A DNA stretch of 64,000 nucleotides from Persephonella sp964519345 (GTDB taxonomy: Bacteria; Aquificota; Aquificia; Aquificales; Hydrogenothermaceae), in contig CAZFKX010000011.1 of assembly GCA_964519345.1 (NCBI GenBank), positions 29,952 to 93,951 of the forward strand, written 5' to 3'. Both the position numbers and the translations under genes were made by a program. Shown one piece after another: positions 34,763 through 44,147 of this stretch (position 1 is its first letter; every line of letters begins with the position of its first letter). Below the pieces are notes generated by a model, which saw only the letters and a program-made list of their open reading frames with translations, had not been told where the DNA came from and searched no databases.

Positions 34763-36637
34763 TTATTTTTTCAATATTGTTTCGTAATGCTTGGGCTCTG
34801 AAAGATAATTACCCTGCCCGCAATCTATACCTATATCAAGCACCGCTTCGTATATTTTTTCATTTTCTATATTTTCGGCAACTGTTTTTATACCAAGCTG
34901 TTTACAGGCGGCAACAATACTTTTCACTATATTCTTTTTTTCTCCCGAATCTCCAAGCTCTTTCATTAGGGATCCATCTATCTTTAAATAGGATACTATT
35001 TTCTCTTCAGATATTCTTATTAACGTCCTGAAAGATGTATTTCCAGTTCCAAAGTCATCTATAGAAAATGATATATTATAGCTTCTTTTAATATCAGTAA
35101 TATTACTTATATTTCTTAAAAACTCCTGCTCATTTATATCAAACACTGATCTATCCTTTATAAATATGATCTCTTTTGCCATAGGATCAGCTATATTCTC
35201 AAGTTTGTTAAGTGAGAAGGAACTTAGATTTATAAATAGTTTTTTATCATCCTCAATAAGGGGCATTATCTCATTTTTTACTATCTCAAGAATCTCATGA
35301 TCTATTGGAACTATAAAATCCTTTCTATATGCAACAGTTATAAAGTCTTTAGCTTCTATATAATTCCCGTTATCCTTTATTCTTGCAAAAACCTCATAAC
35401 CGATGATCTCATCATTTTTAAAATCATAAACAGGCTGTAAAAAAGGTACGATTTTTTTATTTTCAAGAGATTCAATAAGTTTTTCCTCAAGATCTACCGA
35501 AGATACATTTTCTTTTAGATCTATTATGGAAAAATCTATATCTTTACTCTCCCTAAGATCAAATATAGCAACCTCCATATGGGTTATTATCTCTTCTGCA
35601 GAAAGCGTTATATCAGGCTCGACTTTTACAGCACAATATACAGCTTTTGGAGAGTATATTGAGTGATACTTAGGAGTGTTTAATTTAATCTGGGAAAGTA
35701 TCTCCTTGAATCTTTTTATTATCTCATTGAGCTCTATATCTTTTTTGAATAGAACGGAGAACTCATCACCACTCAATTTTCCAAGAAGGGCAGAACTGTC
35801 TATACTTTCAACAAAATTCTTAAGCTGATTTGATATTTCCCTTAAAAGTTTATCACCAAACTCAAAGCCGTAAATCTCATTTATATATTTAAAGTTGTTA
35901 ATATCTATCATAACCACTGTAACCGTTTTCCTATCCTTGCCTTTGAGAATGTTGTCAAATTCTTCAATAAACTTATTCCTTTTCATAAAGCCTGTAACAT
36001 TATCAAACTCATGAAGTTCTTTTAACTTCTGGTAAGCATCAAGCAGTTCTCTATTTTTCCTTTCCAACTCCTCTTTTGTTTCCACAAGATTTGTTATATC
36101 CCTTGAAATACCAAGGATAGCAACTATTTTTCCAGATTTATTAAATAAAGGTGTTTTTATAACATCAAAATATCTGATCTTTCCTCCCTTTTCTATCTTT
36201 TCAACTGTATGGGTTGACTGTTTCTTCTCAAGAGCCTGCATGTCTGAAAAAATAGATTCCTTTGCTATCTCAGAAGGAAGATACTCTATATCGCTTTTCC
36301 CAATTATCTCTTCCTTTTTTAGACCAAAAAGATCTGCAAAAGCCTGATTCACATATATTATTCTTAGATTCAGATCTTTTATCCATATAGGGTCTGGTGT
36401 TGTATCAAGAACCTTTGTAAAAAGAAACTGAAGCTTGTCTTTCCATTCCTGACTCAGCCAGTCAATATTTTTATATATCTCGTCTTTAAAAACATTTTCT
36501 TCAAGATAAAGTGCTTCTTCAACAAGTCTTGAAACAAGTCTTGAAACAGAGATATGTTTTTCCCTTGAAAGTTCTTTCAGTTTGTCCTGTAATGATTTGT
36601 CAATAGCGATTGATAAGATATTCTTTTTCTTAGTCAT
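34763..36637 (-). CDS. Ribbon-helix-helix/PAS/GGDEF/EAL signalling protein
   Basis: A four-module protein of 624 residues. Residues 5-45 (NILSIAIDKSLQDKLKELS then HISVSRLVSRLVEEAL) look like a CopG-type ribbon-helix-helix DNA-binding unit. A PAS domain follows (about 72-185, IYVNQAFADLFG), then GGDEF (about 210-370) with SGDEF at 289-293 and EAL (about 385-620). The EAL motif reads EVF (415-417) with the key Glu kept; DDFGTGNTSF, LKIDGSLM and CGQGNYLSEP are present. Cyclase activity is doubtful with SGDEF; phosphodiesterase activity is plausible. There is no membrane segment. It is divergent from the PAS-GGDEF gene at 36779. Confidence 0.85.
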   Translation of the reverse strand: MTKKKNILSIAIDKSLQDKLKELSREKHISVSRLVSRLVEEALYLEENVFKDEIYKNIDWLSQEWKDKLQFLFTKVLDTTPDPIWIKDLNLRIIYVNQAFADLFGLKKEEIIGKSDIEYLPSEIAKESIFSDMQALEKKQSTHTVEKIEKGGKIRYFDVIKTPLFNKSGKIVAILGISRDITNLVETKEELERKNRELLDAYQKLKELHEFDNVTGFMKRNKFIEEFDNILKGKDRKTVTVVMIDINNFKYINEIYGFEFGDKLLREISNQLKNFVESIDSSALLGKLSGDEFSVLFKKDIELNEIIKRFKEILSQIKLNTPKYHSIYSPKAVYCAVKVEPDITLSAEEIITHMEVAIFDLRESKDIDFSIIDLKENVSSVDLEEKLIESLENKKIVPFLQPVYDFKNDEIIGYEVFARIKDNGNYIEAKDFITVAYRKDFIVPIDHEILEIVKNEIMPLIEDDKKLFINLSSFSLNKLENIADPMAKEIIFIKDRSVFDINEQEFLRNISNITDIKRSYNISFSIDDFGTGNTSFRTLIRISEEKIVSYLKIDGSLMKELGDSGEKKNIVKSIVAACKQLGIKTVAENIENEKIYEAVLDIGIDCGQGNYLSEPKHYETILKK

Positions 36638-36684
36638 TTTATCAATATACCCCTTTTTTATTATTAACTGTTTAATAAAATTAT

Positions 36685-36699
36685 AAACTAATAACGATT
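36685..36699 (+). promoter_or_regulatory. Shared 15-bp element AAACTAATAACGATT (copy 1)
   Basis: This 15-base sequence lies in the 141-base gap between two divergent cyclic-di-GMP genes. An identical copy occurs, on the opposite strand, upstream of the zinc-type diguanylate cyclase (54750-54764). It is a candidate regulator-binding site common to cyclase genes. The remainder of the gap is A+T-rich with no other recognised element. Confidence 0.5.
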
Positions 36700-36778
36700 C
36701 TCATTCAACTTAATCTACTTGACTTTGTTTCTATCTATAGATTAACTTTATCATTGATGATAGTAATGGAGTTTATTT

Positions 36779-39121
36779 TTGAATAGTTTTTATATTATCT
36801 TACTTTCTATAGGTGCTTTTATATTTCAGAAATATATCTTTCCTGTTAGACTAACGATAGATCTTTCTTTTTTCAGTGAGGTTATTATATACTCACTTAT
36901 AGTAGTTGGTCTGATATTTACGGAAAAGTTAAGATCTGAAAAAAGAATATACAATCCCCTTTTTATAGGCCTATCTACACTTTTAATAGCTCAAACTGAA
37001 GTTATATCAAGCTATATATACCAACAGCCTTACTATATGTATATACTTGGCGAGATAGGTTTAAGACTTATTGGAATAATTTTTGTTCTTTCCGGATTCA
37101 TAACTGGTGTTAAATTCAAAGAAAAGACAGAAAAAAAACTTAAAGAACAGGCAGAGAGATATCTTTCTGTTCTTGAGAAAGGAAATGATATTATCGTAAT
37201 AATACAGAATGGGATAATAAAGTATGTAAATAAAAAAATAAAAGATATTTTAGGTTACGATCCTGAGGAAGTTATAGGGATGCATTATATAAATTTTATA
37301 CCCTCAGAATATCACGATAAATTATCCTCCCCTGATCTGACAAAGAAATTTGAGATTGAACTTATAACAAAAAATAAAAACAGAATAATAGTTGAAGTGA
37401 GTGCCTCTGAAACAGATTTTGATAACAGGACTTCACATATATGGATAATCAGAGATATAACAGAAAGAAAGGAAAAAGAAAATCTATTAAAAGAGACTAT
37501 GGAGATGCTTGCAGTATCCCAGAAACTTGCAAGACTTGGAAACTGGCAGTGGTTTGTAAATTCAAATAAGTTCTGGCTGTCAAAGGAAGGATGCGAGATA
37601 ATATGTGGAGAAAACAGGGAGTTTAACGGATATATGAGAGATTTTTATAACTTTGTACATCCTGAAGATAAGCCGCTCCTTATATCAAAAAGAAAAGAAG
37701 CGCTGGAGAGAGGCGTATCATACGAGTTTGTTTACAGAATTAGGAAAAGAGAAAACAGACCCGAGGTTGTAATAAGGGAAATAACAAAAGTTTTAAAAGA
37801 CGATGAGGGAAATATATCAAGGATCATAGGCATTATACAGGACGTAACAAACCAGACAAAAACTTATCAAAAGATAATTGAGAATGAAGAGAAATACAGA
37901 AATCTCTTTGATAACTCAAACGATGCGATAATTATACATGACCTAAATGGTACTATAATAGACGGAAATAAAAAATCAGTAGAGATTTTTGGATACAACA
38001 GAATAGATTTAGCCCTTATAAATATTCAGGATTTATACCTTGATGAAGAAATTCTAAAGTATAAATGGGCTGTAAATAAACTGTTAGACGATAGATTTGT
38101 TAAATATGAAACGGTTCTAAGATCAAAGTTAGGAAGAACCTTTCCTGCCGAGATATCCTCAAGTCTTTTTGAGATAAGAGGTAAGAAGTACATACAGGAT
38201 ATTATAAGGGATATAACAGAGAGAAAAAGATCAGAGCACGAACTGAAACTTGCCTCCATGGTTTTTGAATACACACTTGAGGGGATTCTTATTCTGGATA
38301 AAGATGGAAATGTTCTTAGAGTAAACAAAACATTTGGTGATATAACAGACTATTCTGAAGATGAGATATTAAATCACAATATACTGAATATTCAGCCCTT
38401 TAAAACAAACGAAAGCTTTATGAGACAGATCTGGAAAGAAGTTAAGATAAAGGGGGAATGGCAGGGAGAGTTTTGGGGAAGAAGAAAAAATGGTGAAAAC
38501 TTCCCTATGTGGTTCACATTCATATCAGCTAGAGGAAATAGGGGACAGATTATAAATTATATACTGATTATCACTGATATAACTAATAGAAAGATTGAAG
38601 AGAAGAAACTAAAAAAACTTGCTTTTTACGATGGGCTTACAGAACTTCCTAACAGACTTCTTTTTTACAACAGACTACAACACACAATTTTAAAAGCAAG
38701 AAGAAACAAAGAGTATGTTGCTGTTATGTTCCTTGATCTTGACGGATTCAAACAGGTTAACGATTCATACGGTCATGACGTTGGTGACGAACTTCTAAAG
38801 GAGGTAGGTAAAAGACTGCAGCATACTGTAAGAAAAATTGATACTGTTGCAAGACTTGCTGGTGATGAGTTTACAATTATTATAGAAAATCTGAACAGCC
38901 CTGATAATGTTAATGTTATAGCAAAAAAAATACTAAACTCCTTTAAAGAACCTTTCAATATTAATGGAAACAGCATAAAAGTGGGAACAAGCATAGGAAT
39001 ATCCGTTTTTCCTATAGATGGCTCTGATGCTGATACACTAATAAAAAACGCCGATATGGCTATGTACCTTGCAAAAAAATCTGGAAAAAATAGATATGTA
39101 ATTTACAGTAAATCAGATTGA
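36779..39121 (+). CDS. Membrane multi-PAS diguanylate cyclase
   Basis: A 780-residue protein: three or four transmembrane helices (1-115), then four PAS domains (about 122-235, 240-365, 375-485 and 495-610), two followed by the PAC hallmark RDITERK, and a C-terminal GGDEF domain (about 615-780). The active site reads AGDEF (RLAGDEFTII), a common functional variant; metal-binding VMFLDLDGFKQVNDSYGHDVGD is intact. There is no EAL domain. Start is TTG with GGAG 7 bases upstream. PAS ligands cannot be read. Its stop overlaps convergent tgpA-like gene by 9 bases. Confidence 0.88.
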   Translation: MNSFYIILLSIGAFIFQKYIFPVRLTIDLSFFSEVIIYSLIVVGLIFTEKLRSEKRIYNPLFIGLSTLLIAQTEVISSYIYQQPYYMYILGEIGLRLIGIIFVLSGFITGVKFKEKTEKKLKEQAERYLSVLEKGNDIIVIIQNGIIKYVNKKIKDILGYDPEEVIGMHYINFIPSEYHDKLSSPDLTKKFEIELITKNKNRIIVEVSASETDFDNRTSHIWIIRDITERKEKENLLKETMEMLAVSQKLARLGNWQWFVNSNKFWLSKEGCEIICGENREFNGYMRDFYNFVHPEDKPLLISKRKEALERGVSYEFVYRIRKRENRPEVVIREITKVLKDDEGNISRIIGIIQDVTNQTKTYQKIIENEEKYRNLFDNSNDAIIIHDLNGTIIDGNKKSVEIFGYNRIDLALINIQDLYLDEEILKYKWAVNKLLDDRFVKYETVLRSKLGRTFPAEISSSLFEIRGKKYIQDIIRDITERKRSEHELKLASMVFEYTLEGILILDKDGNVLRVNKTFGDITDYSEDEILNHNILNIQPFKTNESFMRQIWKEVKIKGEWQGEFWGRRKNGENFPMWFTFISARGNRGQIINYILIITDITNRKIEEKKLKKLAFYDGLTELPNRLLFYNRLQHTILKARRNKEYVAVMFLDLDGFKQVNDSYGHDVGDELLKEVGKRLQHTVRKIDTVARLAGDEFTIIIENLNSPDNVNVIAKKILNSFKEPFNINGNSIKVGTSIGISVFPIDGSDADTLIKNADMAMYLAKKSGKNRYVIYSKSD

Positions 39122-40987
39122 AGATAATATATCTTTTAAAGCTTTTTTATCTAAATTTTTATCTTTGTAGTAACACTCTTCAAACAGCTTAACAAATTTA
39201 AAAGCTTTTTCCCTTAAATCAGGATCGTCAATCCTGCTAACAAACTCTTCAAGACCTTCGTAGCTGTATTTACGGTATCCTTTCTTTTCCATTTTATTTA
39301 AAAAATATCTTAATATCCTGTCTTCTTCATTTAAAAAATGATAATTTTTCAAAGATAGATACACAAGCAGTAATAACAAAATTATGATAAAAGGAAGTAT
39401 AAAATACCAGCCTAAACCAGTAAAATCTGGTTTTTCAACAATCCCTTTAATTTTATTGATTATGCCTACCTGCTTTTGGATATCAAAATTTACAATAAAA
39501 TTTATCCATAAAAAATGTAAAGTTTCAATAAATCTTTTTACCGCATTATCAGAGAAATTATTTGAAAAATAGTTTCTATATGTTCCAACCGGTGTCGGAT
39601 CAATTCTCAACCATCTTCCATTTATATAAGCTTCAACCCAGGTGTGGGCAAATTTCTGTGGAACAATATAATACTTACCTATATCATTGTAAAAACCTCC
39701 TTTATACCCAACCACAAGCCTTGAAGGAATACCATTTATCCTTAAAAGTACAGCAACAGACGATGCAAAATATTCGCAGTTTCCATATTTCTTGTCAAAA
39801 AGAAATTCCCACAAAGGGTCTTTAGAATCAGGAAGATCTTTAAGTGAGAATCTATAGTTTTTTTCAATAAATCTCAGTATATTCTCAAGGGTTTTCACCT
39901 GTGTACTTCCTTTAAGATTATATCCCAGATCAATAATATCCCGAGATAATCCTTTTGGAATTTGAAGATATATCTGTCTGTCTATACTATCTGTTTCCAC
40001 ACTTTCTGTAAGAACAGAACTAACCCTGTATTTTATCCTCGTAAAGCTTATTTTTTTCGCTGAAAAGGATAAATCACTTTCCATCTTACCCGGAATTCCG
40101 TGAAATTTGAAAGGTTTATCAAGACTAAAAAGATATCTGTTTTCTTGCGGTTCCAAAATAATTTCCTGAACAATTCTTCTTCCATTTAAATAAGATCTTC
40201 CATCATTAGCAGATATTCTCAACCAAGATCTTCCATCAAAATAGTTTAGAGTTGCTCCTCTCCAGTAAAGCTGAGATTCGTCAATCTTATCCATTACTAC
40301 TCTGAACGCAACAGAATCATCTTCCTGAATTGAAGATACATCGCCGAGCTGAACAATATCAGAAAAACCAGATTTACCTGATGACTGCTTAATGAGGAAA
40401 TTAAACACAGGGTATTCAGTTCTCGGTAGAATAAGAAAGATCAAAACTGTAACAGGTATTGAGATTAAAGGAATCAATATTGATCTGAAAATTATCTTAA
40501 GAAAAACTTTTACAGGAAACGTTATATTTTCATCCTGTGTAACAAATGTAAGGAGAATCATAGATAAAACAATAAGAAAATATAAAGCCGTAAAAAATAA
40601 AAGAAATATCATATCCAAGGACATTAAAGCAGAACCTGCAAGAAGAAAGACAGATATTGTGTATATCTGCATAAAATCTCTGAATTTTTTGTTTTCAATA
40701 AGCTTTATTCCAAGGAGAATCAGTAGTGTTTGTGCAACAGGTGTAACAGGATCACTAAGATTAACACTAAAAAACATAAAAATAACAACAAGCAGTGAAA
40801 TAAGGTTAAGAATATATCTTGGTAGAGGATACTTTTTCTTTAAATCAAAGTATATTCCAAGAATAACCATCAATAAGAAAGATAATAAAAATACAGGATC
40901 TATAAACCTAAAGATAGATAAAAAACCTGTCAATGAAACTAAATAAGAAAGCAGTAATAAAGCAGTTTTAACCTTTATTTTTTCCAT
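39113..40987 (-). CDS. TgpA-like transglutaminase-core membrane protein (DUF3488)
   Basis: An N-terminal block of about six transmembrane helices (1-185), a periplasmic transglutaminase core with catalytic Cys in KYGNCEYFASSVAVLLRI, His in FAHTWVEAYING and Asp in WLRIDPTP, one further transmembrane helix (about 540-560) and a cytoplasmic C-terminal domain. This is the TgpA arrangement. The ATG at 40987, 11 bases after AAGGA, is preferred over a TTG three codons earlier. It forms an operon with DUF58 and MoxR, the well-known MoxR-DUF58-TGase cluster, thought to aid assembly or stability of envelope proteins. Confidence 0.9.
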   Translation of the reverse strand: MEKIKVKTALLLLSYLVSLTGFLSIFRFIDPVFLLSFLLMVILGIYFDLKKKYPLPRYILNLISLLVVIFMFFSVNLSDPVTPVAQTLLILLGIKLIENKKFRDFMQIYTISVFLLAGSALMSLDMIFLLFFTALYFLIVLSMILLTFVTQDENITFPVKVFLKIIFRSILIPLISIPVTVLIFLILPRTEYPVFNFLIKQSSGKSGFSDIVQLGDVSSIQEDDSVAFRVVMDKIDESQLYWRGATLNYFDGRSWLRISANDGRSYLNGRRIVQEIILEPQENRYLFSLDKPFKFHGIPGKMESDLSFSAKKISFTRIKYRVSSVLTESVETDSIDRQIYLQIPKGLSRDIIDLGYNLKGSTQVKTLENILRFIEKNYRFSLKDLPDSKDPLWEFLFDKKYGNCEYFASSVAVLLRINGIPSRLVVGYKGGFYNDIGKYYIVPQKFAHTWVEAYINGRWLRIDPTPVGTYRNYFSNNFSDNAVKRFIETLHFLWINFIVNFDIQKQVGIINKIKGIVEKPDFTGLGWYFILPFIIILLLLLVYLSLKNYHFLNEEDRILRYFLNKMEKKGYRKYSYEGLEEFVSRIDDPDLREKAFKFVKLFEECYYKDKNLDKKALKDILSSI

Positions 40988-41870
40988 AAACAGCAAGTTC
41001 CTTAAGCAGATTTAACTTATGTCTGTAAGAATATTCAGGTTTAAAAAATTTTTCTCCTGTTTTAAGTCCAAAAGGAACTGATCTTCTATAGAGATCAAGA
41101 ATTAAATAAACTGCACAGGAAACTTTTTTCTCAATATTTCCTTCAATACTATCAATATCAATAACAACAGGTTTATTAAAACTGTTGCTGAACTCTTTTG
41201 TTTTTAGCTTTCCTGTCTTTGCAGATGCTTTCCAGTGTATATACTTAAGAGGATCTCCTGTTTTATACTCTCTTATAGAAATAAGATCTCCTTCATATCC
41301 TTTTTTATATGTTGAGATCTCTTCCTTCTTTCTTGAATCCTTTCTTTTATCTGAGAACGCCACAGATTTTTCAGGCTTTGGAAAAACAAAAAATTCATAA
41401 TTCAGATTTAGATCAATACACCTTCTAAAAAAATTAAAAGGAAATACAGAACATATATATATTTTTTCAACCCTGTAAACGCCTCTTTCAGAAAATATTT
41501 TATTGATAAATGTTCTGTACTCGGTATTGTTTTCAACATATGGTATAAAAATATCCTTATCAAGAATTTTTATATTTAGGATGTATGATGGGATAAATCG
41601 TTTTTTATTTTTTATTACTACTTGAAAAATTGCTTCATTATTTGCATATATTTCCTGTGGAATCTTTAATTCAATATCAATTGAGGTTATATTCTTTTTA
41701 CCTGCAAGACCTGATATACCCATAAAGGCTAACATTGAAGAAACAATCAAATAAAGAAGATTATTTCCTGTGTTTACAGCAGAAACACCTAAGAAGATAG
41801 TTAATCCTATAAAGACCCAGCCCGCCTTAGTTATTTTTATTATGCTGGGGTTTTTATCTCTTCCAGTAAT
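40968..41870 (-). CDS. DUF58 domain protein, apparent ATT start codon
   Basis: A 300-residue DUF58 protein. The core motif GDPLKYIHWKASAKTGKLKTKEF lies about two thirds along. The first conventional start (TTG at 41750) would delete the two N-terminal transmembrane helices; the frame upstream encodes KITKAGWVFIGLTIFLGVSA and NTGNNLLYLIVSSMLA, the conserved DUF58 N-terminus. No ATG, GTG or TTG occurs in that extension. ATT at 41870 stands exactly 9 bases after AGGAGGT (41886-41880) and is the best start. The gene then overlaps moxR by 31 bases. Companion of MoxR and the transglutaminase protein; molecular role unclear. Confidence 0.85.
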   Translation of the reverse strand: MTGRDKNPSIIKITKAGWVFIGLTIFLGVSAVNTGNNLLYLIVSSMLAFMGISGLAGKKNITSIDIELKIPQEIYANNEAIFQVVIKNKKRFIPSYILNIKILDKDIFIPYVENNTEYRTFINKIFSERGVYRVEKIYICSVFPFNFFRRCIDLNLNYEFFVFPKPEKSVAFSDKRKDSRKKEEISTYKKGYEGDLISIREYKTGDPLKYIHWKASAKTGKLKTKEFSNSFNKPVVIDIDSIEGNIEKKVSCAVYLILDLYRRSVPFGLKTGEKFFKPEYSYRHKLNLLKELAVYGKNKG

Positions 41871-42769
41871 GACCTTACTACCTCCTCTTTATTTATATTT
41901 TCATACTCATCTTTGAAAAGAACCCTATGTGGAATCGTATAAACAGCAAGTTCTTTAATATCTTCAGGTATCACAAAATCCCTCCCTTTAAAGTATGCGT
42001 TTGCTTTTGCTGTTTTCACAACAGCAAGAGAACCTCTTATAGATAATCCTGCTGAAAAGAATCTTCCATTCCTTGTAGCATCAGCTATGTCAAGCACATA
42101 ATCTACGATCTTATCTGAGACATATACCTGATTTATTTCATCCTGTATATTAAAAATCTCGTCTATATCCATAATTGGTTCCACACTGTAAAGTTCTTCC
42201 CTTCTACTTCCTCCTTTCAATATCTCTTTTTCAGCTTCTCTTGTAGGATAACCTATACTTATTTTCATCATAAACCTGTCCATCTGTGATTCTGGTAAGG
42301 GGAATGTCCCAAACTGTTCAACAGGATTCTGGGTTGCTATAACAAAAAAAGGTTTAGGCAATTTATACGTTTCTCCTTCCATTGTAACCTGTTTTTCTCC
42401 CATAGCCTCAAGCAAAGCGCTCTGTGTTTTTGGTGTAGCTCTATTTATCTCGTCAACAAGAACAATATTGTTGAATATAGGTCCAGGATGAAACTCAAAC
42501 CTCTCAAGATTTTTGTTGTACACAGATAAACCTGTTATATCTGTAGGAAGAAGATCGCTTGTACATTGAACCCTTCCAAACTGTAATCCAAGAATCTTAG
42601 CTATACCTATCGCAAGAGTTGTTTTTCCAAGACCTGGAAGATCCTCAACAAGAAGATGACCCTTTGAGAAAAATGTAATAAGAGAAAGCCTGAGAGGGAT
42701 CTCTTTTCCGTGTAAATACTTAGATAAAATATTTACTATCTTAGCTATCTTATCATTTTTAATTTCCAT
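41840..42769 (-). CDS. MoxR family AAA+ ATPase
   Basis: A 309-residue AAA+ protein with Walker A EDLPGLGKTTLAIGIA, Walker B VLVDEINRATPKTQSALLEAM, sensor 1 FFVIATQNPVEQFGTFPLPE and sensor 2 region SIRGSLAVVKTAKA. MoxR proteins act as chaperone-like ATPases for metal-centre insertion or envelope proteins, with a DUF58 partner as here. It follows panC by 8 bases and contains the ribosome site of the DUF58 gene in its 3' end. Confidence 0.93.
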   Translation of the reverse strand: MEIKNDKIAKIVNILSKYLHGKEIPLRLSLITFFSKGHLLVEDLPGLGKTTLAIGIAKILGLQFGRVQCTSDLLPTDITGLSVYNKNLERFEFHPGPIFNNIVLVDEINRATPKTQSALLEAMGEKQVTMEGETYKLPKPFFVIATQNPVEQFGTFPLPESQMDRFMMKISIGYPTREAEKEILKGGSRREELYSVEPIMDIDEIFNIQDEINQVYVSDKIVDYVLDIADATRNGRFFSAGLSIRGSLAVVKTAKANAYFKGRDFVIPEDIKELAVYTIPHRVLFKDEYENINKEEVVRSLLEEIKTPA

Positions 42770-42777
42770 ATCTTACC

Positions 42778-43617
42778 CTAAAGCTGAATATTGTCTATCA
42801 GTCTCGTATTTCCTACAAAAACTGCGATAGCTATTATATCGCCTCTTTCGGCTTTTTCTTTACTTTCAAGGGTTTCAGGATCAACTATCTCTATATACTG
42901 AATTTCTCTAATTTCTGGATGTGAGTCCAGAACTTCTCTTACAGCCTTTTTTAACTTTTTTACATCATAAATGCCTTGATAAAAAAGTTCTTTCGCTCTA
43001 AAAAGTGATCTACTCAGAGAGAGAGCAGCTTCTCTCTCAGTTTTAGAGAGATACTTATTTCTTGATGACATAGCAAGACCATCTTTTTCCCTTACAATCG
43101 GACAGCCGACAACCTGGACATCCATATTTAGATCTTTAACCATCCTCTGTATAACTTTTAACTGCTGATAATCTTTTTTCCCAAAGTAAGCTCTATCAGG
43201 TTTGACAATATTAAAAAGTTTTGCAACAACTGTCGTAACTCCTTTAAAATGTCCGGGTCTAAATGCACCACACAGTTTTTCTGTAATACCTTCAACAACA
43301 ACAAAAGTCGAGAAACCTTCAGGGTACATCTCACTGTAAGAAGGATAAAAAACGAAATCAACTCCCTCTTTTTTACATATATTCAAATCCCTTTCTAAAT
43401 CCCTCGGATATCTATCAAGATCCTCGTTCTTTCCAAACTGTAGAGGATTAACAAATATACTCACAACCGTTATATCGTTTTCTTTTTTGGAAGCTCTTAT
43501 AAGGGAAATATGTCCTTCATGAAGATATCCCATTGTTGGAACAAAACCTATCGTCTTATTTTCCTTTCTTATTTTTTTAACAATATCTTTCATTTCAGAT
43601 ACACTTTTTACAAGCAT
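42778..43617 (-). CDS. panC: Pantothenate synthetase (pantoate-beta-alanine ligase)
   Basis: Joins pantoate and beta-alanine using ATP. Motifs are GFVPTMGYLHEGHISLIR (HIGH-like), VVSIFVNPLQFGKNEDLDRYPRD, FRPGHFKGVTTVVAKLF, RAYFGKKDYQQLKVI and the KMSKS-like AMSSRNKYLS. Length 279 residues is normal. GAGAGGA lies before the ATG. First gene of the panC-moxR-DUF58-tgpA operon; with coaBC it covers part of coenzyme A synthesis. Confidence 0.97.
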   Translation of the reverse strand: MLVKSVSEMKDIVKKIRKENKTIGFVPTMGYLHEGHISLIRASKKENDITVVSIFVNPLQFGKNEDLDRYPRDLERDLNICKKEGVDFVFYPSYSEMYPEGFSTFVVVEGITEKLCGAFRPGHFKGVTTVVAKLFNIVKPDRAYFGKKDYQQLKVIQRMVKDLNMDVQVVGCPIVREKDGLAMSSRNKYLSKTEREAALSLSRSLFRAKELFYQGIYDVKKLKKAVREVLDSHPEIREIQYIEIVDPETLESKEKAERGDIIAIAVFVGNTRLIDNIQL

Positions 43618-43695
43618 ACTTTTCCTCTCCTTCTATTTTTTGTTTATAATTATTATATAGATTAATAAATTTTAAATAATTTATGGAGAAATTAG

Positions 43696-43926
43696 ATGAT
43701 AACAAAGATACTGTGGGAAACTTTCTCAGTAGCCCTCTTGCTCTATGGATTGTATCTTGTTTATGTTTTTATCTGGTTTTCAGCTTTCAGAATTACAGAT
43801 ATAGACATACAAACTTCAAAGCTTATGGCAGGTTCGGTAATAGGTATCATTCTAATTATCTCCTCTTACCGGTGGTTTAAGAAAAAGAAAGAAGAGATCA
43901 GAGCATTAAAAGAAGAGGCTGAGTGA
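43696..43926 (+). CDS. Small two-helix membrane protein, hypothetical
   Basis: A 76-residue protein not assigned to a family. Two hydrophobic segments (about 9-30 and 45-60) are followed by a strongly charged tail (RWFKKKKEEIRALKEEAE), suggesting an inner-membrane hairpin with a cytoplasmic helix. GGAG stands 7 bases before the ATG. First of three tightly packed genes ending with a GGDEF/EAL protein. An overlapping frame starting at 43683 was rejected because it lacks a ribosome site. Confidence 0.65.
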   Translation: MITKILWETFSVALLLYGLYLVYVFIWFSAFRITDIDIQTSKLMAGSVIGIILIISSYRWFKKKKEEIRALKEEAE

Positions 43927-44144
43927 TGTTTGTTCAGATTGACGAAGGTATTTTTGTAAACTCCGATATGGTAACAGCTGTTGAACTATCCGTTGTGAGT
44001 TCCGAACCTTACGGTGAAATATATAGATGGGCATTTTACACAACATCAGGTGAAAAATCTGTTTTTTTCAGCAGGGATTTTGACAGCAGGGAAGAAGCTG
44101 AAAACTGGTTCGAGAATATAAGGTTTATGATTAATAAAGGTTAA
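43926..44144 (+). CDS. Small acidic protein, hypothetical
   Basis: A soluble protein of 72 residues with no recognised family. It begins MFVQIDEGIFVNSDMVTAVE, has an aromatic middle (YRWAFYTTSGEKSVFFSRDF) and a C-terminal helix (SREEAENWFENIRFMI); the predicted pattern is a small beta sheet plus a helix. The ATG overlaps the preceding stop by one base (TGATG). An in-frame GTG immediately before it is the alternative start. Position suggests coupling with the membrane protein upstream and the GGDEF/EAL gene 3 bases downstream. Confidence 0.6.
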   Translation: MFVQIDEGIFVNSDMVTAVELSVVSSEPYGEIYRWAFYTTSGEKSVFFSRDFDSREEAENWFENIRFMINKG

Positions 44145-44147
44145 GCA

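Noticed and set aside
36685..36705. Fur box-like sequence (AATAACGATTCTCATT)
   Set aside because: It shares bases with the Fur consensus but lacks the symmetric half-sites, and the second copy at 54750 does not keep the Fur-like part.
43683..43880. 65-codon frame overlapping the small membrane protein
   Set aside because: It lacks a ribosome site, and the overlapping 76-codon frame has one and fits a membrane hairpin.
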